DNA of 64,000 nt, from contig OZ038322.1 of assembly GCA_964035795.1 (NCBI GenBank), positions 21,448,918 through 21,512,917 on the forward strand. Direction: 5' to 3'. Both the position numbers and the translations under genes were made by a program. This DNA comes from Pterobdella sp. o SKG-2022. Its lineage: Eukaryota > Annelida > Clitellata > Hirudinida > Piscicolidae. Of the stretch, positions 12,961-23,220 are shown in pieces; the stretch's first letter is position 1, and each line of letters begins with the position of its first letter. Under the pieces are notes generated by a model. It saw nothing but the letters and a program-made list of their open reading frames with translations. It did no database searches and was not told the DNA's origin.

Positions 12961-13599
12961 TTAAATTTCCGCAGGAATAAAAGGGTTAGCGATTGCTTCC
13001 ATTCCATCTATGGGGCAAACTAACACTACATTAGTTCCTCTACAAACCACCAAACCTAACTGCCTTGTGTCCTCAGTTATTTTGAATGGATCATCTGGGT
13101 CTGAAATGATAAGAAATGAAGATTACAAGATAAAATATTTAGGTGATTGGAAAGAAATTTATCATTATCCATAAAATTCATCTGTTAATGTTTTATTCAT
13201 ACTGGGATTAACCAGTAATGGACTAAAACCTAAAATTTATTCAAATTGATAGTATGTTAAGTTTTTTGTGGAAATTATTTAATTATTTTTTGAAAATTTG
13301 AGTGAAAACCTCTTAGATATTCTGTTGTGGAATCCAAGACTAAATTGAGTAAAGGGTCAAATCCTTTCAAAATCCCACTTGCTACAAATAAATCAATTTT
13401 TAAATAACAAAAACGTTAAAAAAGAATAATAAAAGCATGCCTTCTCTTCCTCCGGCAAATTTCACTCGTATGGCTTTATCTAAGTATTTAGTTAAATCTA
13501 AAATTGTTTCTTTTTTTTTCTTATCTTTATCTCCCTGCAAGAAAAAGTAAAGTAAATATAAATATTAAAACCTAATGGGAATAAAATTACTTGAGACAT
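12961..13599 (-). CDS. LSM7: LSM7, Sm-like subunit of the LSM1-7/LSM2-8 rings
   Basis: Sm-fold subunit of the cytoplasmic LSM1-7 (mRNA decay) and nuclear LSM2-8 (U6 snRNA) rings. Four coding exons read 13599-13591 (only ATG TCT CAA), 13534-13441, 13381-13310 and 13100-12961 (TAA), giving 104 residues against 103 in human. Sm1 motif: LDLTKYLDKAIRVKFAGGRE, then ASGILKGFDPLLNLVLD. Sm2 motif: LGLVVCRGTNVVLV. The C terminus DGMEAIANPFIP is typical of LSM7. A Lys-rich N terminus precedes the fold, as in orthologues. The intron between exons 2 and 3 (13440-13382, 59 nt) starts with GC rather than GT. The gene is head to head with EEF1D and tail to tail with the TIF1 gene. Confidence 0.97.
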
Positions 13600-13893
13600 A
13601 TTAGCCGGGATAAAACAAAATGCTTGTTCATTAAATTCACTTTTTTTAACAACTTAAAATTATTTTTTCAAAAAACATACTTTTTCAAAATAAAAAATTT
13701 TAATTTTAATAGTTTTTAATTTTAAAAAAATTAATTTTGGTTCCAGTTTTTTGGTTGTTTTCTTTTCCTTGAATCTGATTGTTGGCACATTTCTCAGGTT
13801 GATATTTTATACCTTTTTCTTATTAGTAAAACACATTGTGAAAAAAAATAATTTTTTTATTCTTTGAAAGCTTTCCAACGACTAAAATTCAAA
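13600..13893. promoter_or_regulatory. Shared intergenic region between LSM7 and EEF1D starts
   Basis: The 294 nt between the two divergent start codons must hold both 5' UTRs and at least part of both promoters. It is AT-rich with A- and T-tracts. I see no convincing TATA box, so function is inferred from position only. Confidence 0.5.
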
Positions 13894-16176
13894 ATGGCTC
13901 AATTAGCTCAACAAGAAAGTACTTGGCTAGATAGACATTTGTTCGAGGAGGCCGAAAATAATTTCCATAGTCATGTAGCTAAAGGGACAATTAAGGATTA
14001 CAAACCGTTCAATTCTCATCACCGTCCTAGATACCAGTCACATAAGGTTTCATATTTGAGCGTTTTTTTAGTTTAAAGTTATTACTTCCAAAGTTATTCC
14101 TTTAAAAAATTTTGAATTAGATTTTTTCAAGTTATTTATATCGGCTTTTTGCTTGTTAATCCTTGAAAACCGAAAGATAATTGGTTACTTAGCTTTAAGA
14201 AATAATTTATGAAATAGTTCGAATGTGTGAGTGTGTATTTTTCACAGGGGTCCTTAGCAGGTGAGGTTGCTAAGGCAAGAGAACATATTAGAAACACATT
14301 GAATGGTTTTGATGTGAGTTTTCTAACATATCACTAAACTTAAAAGCTTCTTAGTTCTTTTTAATAATTTCATTCAAAAAGCCCTCATTTTGACAACCAT
14401 ATGGATTATTATTTTTAATTTCAAAATCAGATTTACTCAATTTCTTTAATCTAAAAATTGAAATTTTTGTATGGTTAACTACTGTGAGTTCGGAAACTGC
14501 TTCAGTTATTTATTTTTTTTTTGTTCATTGTCTTATTATGCTTTCGAATCAATAAATTTTTATTTTATTTCATCAAAAACTATTTTAACTTCACTGGGTT
14601 TCAATCGCTTGTTTCGATTTAACTAATTTTCAAATTTTTTAGTATGGAATTTCAAAGTTTTTTTTTACTATTTATGATCTTGTAAACTTTTTCAGTCATC
14701 AACTTGTGTGCCTTCTTGTGAAGCCATCAATAACAGTTAGCTTTCACTTATTTATTTTTTCTGCTTATTGGAATATTATTTTTTTTTCATTTAATAAAAT
14801 ATTTCATTTACCATCAACAGAAGTAGAGGCTTTAGAAAAGCAAGTATTAGACTTAACCTCTCGCTTAGAAGCTCTTGAGAAGTTTTGCAAAGCTTCTTGT
14901 AAATCATCTGTCTGCGAACCTAGCAAAACCCCCACTTCTGCTACTATTGCCAACAACAAGGATGATGATGATGATGACTTTGAACTCTTTGGGTCCGATG
15001 TGAGTTGTTATTTCTTGTTTTAATAGTATGCACAATTGATTGTTGATGTTTACTTTTAGGATGAAGAAGATGAGGAAGCCGAGAAGTTGAAGCAGGAAAG
15101 ATTGGCTGCTTATGCTGCCAAAAAAGAAAAAAGTTTGTTGGAAGTATTCCATTTTAAAAAATTTTTCAAGATTATTATTTAAACAGACATAGTTGAGTAT
15201 TTAAGTGAATTATAATGAGAATAATGATGATGGAATAGTGTAAATTGCAATATTCTTTTTGTCTTACAAATTTTCATGAAAATTCACAGAACCTGCACTA
15301 GTAGCCAAATCAAATGTGATCTTCGATGTGAAGCCATGGGATGATGAGACTGACATGAAAAAGTTGGAAGAGTGTGTCAGATCTGTTACCATGGATGGAC
15401 TTCTATGGGGAGCCTGTTAGTCATTTGATTCCATCTTTTTTCTGTCAATCATAAAACATCGGCATATAGAATAACATATTTTTTGGTTTCTATGTTAATT
15501 TTTCCCTGAATTTTCAATATTTTGTTTGTTTACATATTTTTCAGTGGAAATACACCATATAAATCTGGTTTTATTGATTTTATTGAACTTATTGACAGCA
15601 AAACTGGTGCCATTAGCTTATAGCATCAAGAAGCTGCAGATAACATGTGTCATTGAAGATGACAAAGTGAGTACTGAAGAGTTGGAAGAGAAAATAACAG
15701 CCTTTGAGGACTATGTAAGTCACCATATCTATCTATTTCAATTTTAATGTACTTCAAAATTTACACTTCAAATCATAGCTTGATATTGAGGTAATAATTA
15801 AAAAAATATATTTCCAATATACTTAATACAAAAATGGAAATTGTTTCATGAAATGTTTTTAAAACCCAAAAATTTCACTTTAAAAACCTTTTTGCTGATC
15901 TTTTTACTTGAGGGGAGCTTTGCTTTCCAATAAATTTTACAGATCATGCTTTAGGTTCATATAGTAAAATTTTAAAATACTTTTCATGAGACAAATGATT
16001 AAGATGGTTTTTATTAGTTAAATACCAAACAATCTGTTTATTATTACATTTTTTGTTTAATATTATGATCAGTTTTTATAAGTTATTCCGTGACCTTCAA
16101 TTTTCATGATATTTAAATCGAATATAATATTCAACAGATTCAGAGCGTGGATATCGCTGCTTTCAACAAAATATAG
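13894..16176 (+). CDS. EEF1D: Elongation factor 1-delta (eEF1B guanine-exchange subunit)
   Basis: Catalyses GDP/GTP exchange on eEF1A during translation elongation in the cytosol. Eight coding exons with matching phases: 13894-14046, 14248-14313, 14696-14735, 14821-14999, 15060-15132, 15290-15415, 15599-15714, 16138-16176 (TAG), 263 residues. The N terminus ([17 protein letters not shown]) resembles eEF1-delta. A leucine-zipper coiled coil follows ([20 protein letters not shown]), which separates delta from the GST-like beta form, then the acidic CAGF block ([19 protein letters not shown], a typical CK2-type site) and the EF1-GNE exchange domain ([41 protein letters not shown] at the end). 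Start at 13894 fits the family; an upstream in-frame codon is not ATG. AATAAA lies at 16232. Confidence 0.97.
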
Positions 16177-16231
16177 TTTCAAAGTCAATCGCACATTTAT
16201 TTTGTGTCATCTACATCGTTTTGTTCTGATT

Positions 16232-16237
16232 AATAAA
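16232..16237 (+). terminator. EEF1D poly(A) signal
   Basis: AATAAA, 56 nt after the EEF1D stop and 123 nt before the next start codon, the only canonical signal in this short spacer. Confidence 0.6.
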
Positions 16238-16359
16238 ATTTAATTAGCCAAATTTATTTACTCAATAATATTTTTTGGGAACAGACGCACATCCCTGTTA
16301 TTACCTTAGTAGGTAAAAGTGAAATTTAAAATCATCCAAACCTTAATTGATTAATCAAG

Positions 16360-19098
16360 ATGAAAGTTTTTATACAAACTGCTAAGTTTTTCTTATATTT
16401 TTATGCAATTCATTATGTGTATGCTATGGAGAAAATATCAGAAAAGCCCATTTCGAGGGACCCACCTGCTTTGAGTGTTGAAGAGTCTAGAAGTAGGCTC
16501 ATACCTCAGGAATATTTGTGCGATTCTTGCAGAGTTGTAGCATATCAGGTAATTTGAAATAACTTGACTCAGTAACAATAAAATAGAATAGCGTGAAAGA
16601 AACGATTGTAGAAAAAGAACAATTTTTAGTTGAGTTAAACCTTCGAAAAGCTTTTCGTGAGGTTACCTTACCCAATCAAAAAATAATCCTTGAATTTTTT
16701 TGGTTATGACTTTTTAACACTTGATAATGTAGTGATTTTACGAAAAGCTTCGTGAACGTTTCGTCTAAATAACATTTATGTTCGTTTTCAATTATTTCAA
16801 TAACCTTAAGTTTTTGATAACTGATTACAAAGTTATATGGTGAAGTTCAAAAATTCTTCAAACTAAATTAGCCTAGCATGGAAAATATTAAAGTCAAACT
16901 AAACAACACGAAGCTTTTCGAACCTCATTAAGACTTCATCAGGTGAGTGCGACTTACGAAAAGCTTTTTGTCGTCTAGTTAATAAAAATGCACAGTTGAA
17001 ATTTTATTAAAATATTTAATATCTAAAAATTGCATCGAGTAATTTCATTTTAATATTAGCCTGTAGTCTTTTAAACGCTTGCATTTTCACTTAAGTATAG
17101 TCTCATAAAAGAAGCATTACCGTCTTATCATGAAATTAAATATCGATTTTTTTTGAAATAGACATAGATATATATCAATTATTTATCAAAGTTAAATGTT
17201 CAACTCGAAAACTATGCAACAGTATTAACACAAACTGAAAACATTATCCAAAAAAATCAATAATATAAAACTTTTCGATTACAGCTGTTCAGCCATTTCT
17301 CAAACTTCAACAGTCAAAACCCACGTTTAAAAGGCTATTTATCAGAATCCCAAATAATCGATTTGGTAGAAGAGTCATGTTCTTTCGACACATATTACGA
17401 GTAAGCTATGGACTTTTTAATTAAAATTATTATGGTGAATAAAAAAAGACGACTTCAAAATTACTTACACTTAGTATCACTTTAAAATTTGATGATTTTT
17501 TTCAAATTTCAATCATTTGGAATGATTAAATAGTCTATTGAAAAGTAATAACTTTTTTTCATAAGAGTAGAACTATATGGAATATTGAATAATAAAGTAT
17601 TTGAAGTTCACAGATCAAATGATATATTATAACTTCAAGTCTGAAATTCAAATTGACAAATTAAAATTTCAATAAAAAGCTTTTATTTAAGTTTAACGTG
17701 TGAAGTGATTTGAAATTATTTTTAATTTACTTGAGGCTATAGTTACATATTTATGATTCTCAAAAACAATGCGTTTAACAATTTATAATATATAATTCGT
17801 TTAACATTTTTTTTCAAATGTACTTTAAATTCAAGGTCATAAAACAAATGGCATGCTCAACTTAAATCTATGTCATTAATTGGAAAGAAAAACTATTAAA
17901 AAATTTTTTTTACCTTAGTTATTGAAATAAATATCTTTTATAATTGAAAATATTCACTTTGTTGTTTTTTTATCATTAAATAATTTATATAGCGTCAAAA
18001 ATTATTCTTATTGTCACAGATACGGCTTGAAAACAGTGAGAGGTGAAAAAAAATTATCAGGAAAAGGTTTAGAAACTTCAGAATTGCCTGGTCCAATTGC
18101 CGCTGGTGGAATGTGGCCTGGAAGGTAAGTGAACCAATAATATCACTCGCAAAGACAGCAACAACAACAATAATATAATATTAATAATAATTTAAGTATG
18201 ATAAACATGTTAAAAATAAAAACATAACTTATGATTTTAAAAATTTTTTCAATGTTTTATTTACGTTTTAAAATATAATGTAGACCAGGGTAAATTTAAA
18301 GTCTTTTCCATACACCTCGTGGATAAAATTAGGACATGAAGCTTCACAGAATGAATAATATGACTTCTTGATAAGAATTAAGTTTATGTAACTTTGAAGA
18401 ACGTCCAGAAAAATTAATTTAAGCACTCGGACAAATTTCATGGCGACAATAAAAACCTTGCTTGAATCGAGTTCAAAAATTTTCAGAGTATAAACATCAT
18501 CTTTGTCAACTCAGGGTTGAAAGGCACACAAAGCTACAAAATTTAGTCTCAATTTTACTCCAAACTTTTTTCACACCAAAAATATTTAACATATAAATGC
18601 CTTTCATCCATGCTTGTTTTTTCGATATGATTTTTTTCTTTTTAACTTTGGGCTACGTGACGTTTCAAAACTTTTTTGCTTTTGTTTGTATTTTAGATGA
18701 TGGTCCTATTTTGTATCGCAAAATGACCTTATCTAAATTCTTATTTTCAAAGAAATTTAATTCATATAAGTATTTGCACTTGAATAACTCAAATCGTTTT
18801 TTCTGAAGCTCTTGGAATTAAGTTGAAAAATATTAATGTAAAAAAAACACTGCATTCGATTCTATTCATTCGGAGTTTAAGTCAAAAATTGTTAATTTTC
18901 AGGTTGTCACAGCTTTGTAACTTAATAATAGAAGAAGAAGACGAAGCAGAAGATATAGGAGGAGAAATTAGTTTATATAATGTATATAACCAAGCCACAG
19001 ATGATGTATTCATAATGCAAAGGCATATCTGTTACGGCAAGGGCTGGAAAAGTAGTTGTTCTGACAAAAAATTGATAAAAAATAAAGATGAGTTTTGA
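16360..19098 (+). CDS. MZB1: MZB1/pERp1-like ER-resident protein
   Basis: ER-luminal folding-related protein; the vertebrate relative assists immunoglobulin assembly and ER calcium handling, and the invertebrate role is not known to me. Four exons with agreeing phases: 16360-16548, 17285-17400, 18020-18124, 18903-19098, 201 residues (human 189). A hydrophobic signal peptide covers about residues 1-22 (ending near VYAMEK). Family marks: YLCDSCRVVAYQ with the CxxC pair, VEESCSFDTYYEYGLKTV, LSGKGLETSELPGP, GGMWPGRLSQLC, and a late CYGKGW...C pair. The last four residues are KDEF, a KDEL-like retrieval signal (human ends REEL). AATAAA follows directly at 19100. It lies 184 nt after EEF1D on the same strand. 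Confidence 0.92.
16640..16765. repeat. Inverted-repeat element, AAGCTTCGT family, copy 1
   Basis: Left arm around GAAAAGCTTTTCGTGAGGTTACC (split here at 16643-16666) and right arm TTGATAATGTAGTGATTTT + ACGAAAAGCTTCGTG (16720-16753) are inverted and related to copies near 29.3 and 60.2 kb. Lies in intron 1 of the MZB1-like gene. Confidence 0.6.
16895..16982. repeat. Inverted-repeat element, AAGCTTCGT family, copy 2
   Basis: AACTAAACAACACGAAGCTT starting near 16897 faces ACGAAAAGCTTTTTGTCG near 16956. Second foldback copy in the same MZB1-like intron, with the family's CATCAGGTGAG-like centre. Confidence 0.6.
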
Positions 19099-19149
19099 TA
19101 ATAAAAAAAATTAAAATTTTCAATTTTTTTTAGTGAAAAAAAAATAAAA

Positions 19150-20805
19150 AATGATATAAAAATGATATATTTTACTCACCTCCTTGTGTTGACGAAATCA
19201 TCAAATTGATCAATTCCCTCCCAAATAAATCCTCACCTTTAGATATAATCCCTGTTTTTCTGCTGAAGCAGTTTTCCGGCATCTTCGCCTCCATTATATG
19301 CAAACTTTTTGCTCTTTCCTTTTCACAGGGTATTTTTCCAACTTCATTCAAAACGGCGCAGATAACCCCTTTACTGAAAAAATATAACCTAGACCCCATG
19401 CAAACATCCAATTATCGTCCAATTTCAAACCTCAGGACCATCTCAAAAATTTTAGAGAGGGTTGTTCTCAAGAGATTATCCTCTCATGTTTCTGTACTGC
19501 GTTACTTCAAACTTTTCCAATCGGCGTATCGCTCTCATCACTCAACGGAAACTGCGCTTTTGTACATCACTGACAGCCCCCACAATATCTGTGCTACCGG
19601 GTCTGCGGCCGTCTTAGCGTCTTTAGATATTTCAGTAGCTTTTGACACCATTAATCATCCAAATATGCTGCATATCCTTGAAGACTACTTTCACATTTCT
19701 GGCATTGCTTTATCCTGGTTTCAGTCCTATCTCTCCGAACGCAAGCAATTTGTTAAAATAAGCTGCTCTTCTTCTACCCCTGTCTTCCTTCGTTTTGGTC
19801 TTCCTCAAGGTTCTGTTTTTGGGCCCATACTCTTTTCTCTTTATACTTCTCCTATTAGCGAGATCATACAGAAGCACGACGTTTTATATCATCAGTTTGC
19901 TCATGATATTACTCTCTTTACAGGCGCCTTTTACCTTGATCCTGATCCCAGCCTCACTAAGATATCTGAATGCATCACTGAGCTCAATCTTTGGTTTTCT
20001 AACAATCACCTCATGTTGAATCCTAACAAAAGCGAAGTGATGTTTGTCGGCAGTCCCATACTCCTTTCCAAATTCAATCTTTCCACTGAAGTTATCTTTG
20101 ACGGCACTACTCTTTCCGTAACGTCCAAACTGAAGATAATAGGTGTAACTCTTGATTCTCAACTTTACACACTTTGTCTCTCAGATCATACAAGCATCCA
20201 ACTTTCATCTCCATGCGATCAGACAGGCACGCAAGTTCCTACCCTTTGACACTGCCGTTGCTCTGATCATCTCTTTAGTTCTTTCAAGGATTGATTACTG
20301 TAACTCTCTTCTTTGTCGACTCCCGAACTGTCTTATTTCTAAGTTGCAATCTCTCCAAAATCGTGCTGCTAAAACCGTTTTTCAAGCCGACTACTATTCT
20401 TTATCTCGCACTTGTCTCGATCGCCTTCATTGGCTGCCGGTCGCACTAAGAGCCCAGTTCAAGTTGCTATAGCTCACCGCTAACACCTTATATTTTGATC
20501 AGCCGGCTTATTTATATGACCGTCTTTCTATTAGACAGACTCCTGAGTCTCTCAGGTCTTCGAACTCTGGTTTATGGCTGCATCAGCCTGTCTCTTCTAA
20601 CTCTTTTTTATATCGCTCCTTCTCGCATATCGCCCCTTACTTATGGAACTCTCTTCCACTTAATCTCCGTCTTTCACCTTCTCTTAAAGTTTTTCGCAAG
20701 CGTTTAAAGACGCATCTTTATAGCCAATATTCTCTCTTATAGCTCTTCTGATTAGAGCAGCGCCTCTGCACCAAACCTAGCTTGCAAACTGTGCGCCTTA
20801 CAAAT
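19150..20805 (+). mobile_element. CR1/L2-like LINE copy C, 5'-truncated, decayed
   Basis: Reverse-transcriptase half of a jockey-superfamily LINE. From 19175 it reads EIIKLINSLPNKSSPLDIIP, SNYRPISNLRTISKILERVV, FQSAYRSHHSTETALLYITD, SLDISVAFDTINHPNMLHIL, RFGLPQGSVFGPILFSLYTS and the C-terminal LDRLHWLPVALRAQFKLL block. The catalytic box reads FAHDIT instead of FADDIT, so one catalytic Asp is lost. Frame changes near 20170 and stops further on break the ORF. It ends with GCGCCTTACAAATAATAA and a long AAT repeat. Same family as the copies at 34.4 and 51.6 kb, but older. Confidence 0.9.
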
Positions 20806-20809
20806 AATA

Positions 20810-20896
<87 letters not shown>
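20806..20896. repeat. (AAT)n microsatellite at LINE 3' end
   Basis: About 30 near-uninterrupted AAT units directly after the LINE 3' end. The sister copies end in short runs of the same unit, so this is an expanded LINE tail. Confidence 0.97.
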
Positions 20897-20897
<1 letters not shown>

Positions 20898-23220
20898 TAA
20901 ATTGAATGAGTATAATGAAAATGGTTACAAAACTTAAAACAATTCAATTGAATAAAGTGAAGTTAATGTTTCATTCCCATAATCAAAATCTTCTTGAAAA
21001 ATGTATTTTGAATTTGGTTGTTGCTAGAGAATTCTAATGTACAAAAATCCAAATTGCGCCAAAAACATATCTAGTTTTTAAAGTTTATATTAAAACCTTC
21101 CCATTAGTAAAATTAAAGATTGATAAAGAAATTATTTTCCTACTCGCATCAATTCTTTTGTGTTTTAGAAAAAAATCCGTTTTTCAGGTAGTATTGTATG
21201 TGGAGTAGTAAAAGTGGTATAAAAGTGATGTAACCTCATTCCTAAACGCGTGACTACCAGATAAGGCCTTTGAGAGCGGTTATAACCCTCGTTCAAAGTT
21301 TGTCAATCTTCATTTCTTTTAAAAAAAAAATTATGTAAATAATTAAGCGAGGGCTTCTTCAATTTTTTGACACCGCGTCGTTTCATGAACAACTAAGCAT
21401 ACAACGCACCTCCGTGATAAGTATGAGTTGGGACTAGCTAAAAAGATGTTGAAATAGGATACAAAAAGTTTAATGAAATTTAGTTTAGTGCTTCAAATAA
21501 AGTTGAGTTATCTGATTTGAATTTATGTCTCAACTAGAAATCGAAACTTGAATTTTGGATCATGCGCTTGTACGTATAGTTGAGGTGTTTTGAATGCGTA
21601 GGCGCTCGCTATGATTGCATGTTTTTAAAGAAGAAGATAATTGTTGATATTGCTTTTTGAAGCCAATTGAGGTTTTTGTTTAAAAAATAAGCTTATAATT
21701 TAAAAAAAATTTTAACGCTTGAAAAGTAAAAATTGGAGAAAATAAATAGCATGGCTGTTGGAAATAAAGGATTTACAAATTTGAAGGCATAGTTTAAAAA
21801 AAATATTTCAAAATGGAAAAATAATTAGAATTTATTTGAAAGTTTTTTTGGGAAAAATAACTGTTTTGAATGAAATGAGCTTTTCGACAAAAAAATATTT
21901 AATATAAAGATAATATTTTTATTTTGTAGAAACTTTGATAACTGTGAAGACAGTCGACATAATTTGAAAAAATAAAGAAACATAAACAAACAAAAATTAA
22001 TCCTCTTTTGTTGGTTTAAATTTACAAAAGTGTACTAGAAAGCTTTGGACGGATCCCTCACCCTTACAATCGTGAAACTTATGCAAACCAACAAATATCA
22101 TTTTATTGAAACCTTCATATAACAAAGAAATAAAATTCAAGCTTGCAGAATAGGATTGAAATTAATTGAATTTTGCAAAAATATTTTTTTAATTAATGAA
22201 AATTTAAAGAAATACTTATCGAAGTTTTTGAAAAAACTTTTATGTCATTTAATATTTAATGAATTTTCGCTACTTTGACCAATTTCACAAAAAGCTTTCC
22301 ACATATTTTATTCAAAACTTAAACGAGCTCAAAAAAAAATAATAAGTATTAACTTCCTTATTTCATGCTTCCCCCGCAAAGAATGAAAAGCGATAAGAAT
22401 TACAATATCCGTATAGCTTCAGATGATAAGACATACACCAAATCAACTATGCCAATTAACAAAACTCCAAAGAGTGTCACAGGAAAAAGCAACCACTGAA
22501 ATTAAAAACGAACTTGAAATAACCAAACGAAATTGTCGATAAAATGTTAATAAAAGAATTTTACGACCCAAAATTTGAAAGTAGTTTAAATCTGAGACTG
22601 TTTCAAATTATATGACATTATTTCACTACACAAACAATCTGTCAAAAATATTTTCAAGAAATGAAAATAAGAAACTCGAAGTTGATGATCGCTGTTTGAA
22701 TGATTGCAAAGTACAACTGTCGAATGCTGCATGCATATAAAAAACCTGTCACAAATAAACTACTTTATACAATATACTAAATAAATTTTTTAAATTCAAA
22801 TTTTCTTGGGATAAACCATAAAAAAGCTAACAGAATTTAGTTTATATTAGTATAAGTAAACACGAAATACAAAATAATTGGAAAGATCTCAAGAAAACCT
22901 TAAAATGAAAATTATTTCATTTTCCTGATTTGCCAGACACGTAAATTATTCGTTTGTTATGGTATTTTTGACGAATGTAATTTGTCTTCATTGATTCAGA
23001 TCTGTCTCAGACTCTCATTTGTTAAATATTTTCATATTCGCAGTAAGATTCAATCTTCTTTCTTTTAGTTTCCTAACTACAAAAAGATTTTTAGAACAAA
23101 TATCAAGCACATATGAAGAAAACTCTGTGATGAAAACCATATGAATAAATTTGCTTTTTTTCGTTTCATATTTTGGAACATATGTTAAAGCTCATGACAC
23201 TCACCACCATTCGTTAGTCA
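20897..23220. other. AT-rich intergenic gap
   Basis: Mostly AT-rich with no assignable gene. It contains one possible terminal exon on the minus strand (22400-22495, listed separately). Otherwise I see nothing I can support. Confidence 0.5.
22400..22495 (-). CDS. Possible terminal exon encoding a membrane segment
   Basis: On the minus strand, a good acceptor (TTTTTAATTTCAG) is followed at 22495 by 31 open codons and TAA. The peptide starts WLLFPVTLFGVLLIGIVDLV, a clear hydrophobic segment. Unrecognised; no upstream exon is secured, though a phase-0 candidate (29248-29201, VIIDKEAIGLEWDIKN before GTAAGT) exists on the same strand. It could be chance in AT-rich DNA. Confidence 0.25.
   Translation of the reverse strand, partial: WLLFPVTLFGVLLIGIVDLVYVLSSEAIRIL

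Noticed and set aside
21240..21320. tRNA-like sequence around GTTCAAAGTTTG
   Set aside because: Only a weak B-box-like string; I could not fold a cloverleaf or find a matching A box.
22400..22495. Resemblance of the hydrophobic exon, joined to 29.2 kb, to the N terminus of EMC3
   Set aside because: Only a loose match of hydrophobic pattern, and the stop follows too early; no other EMC3 blocks are nearby.
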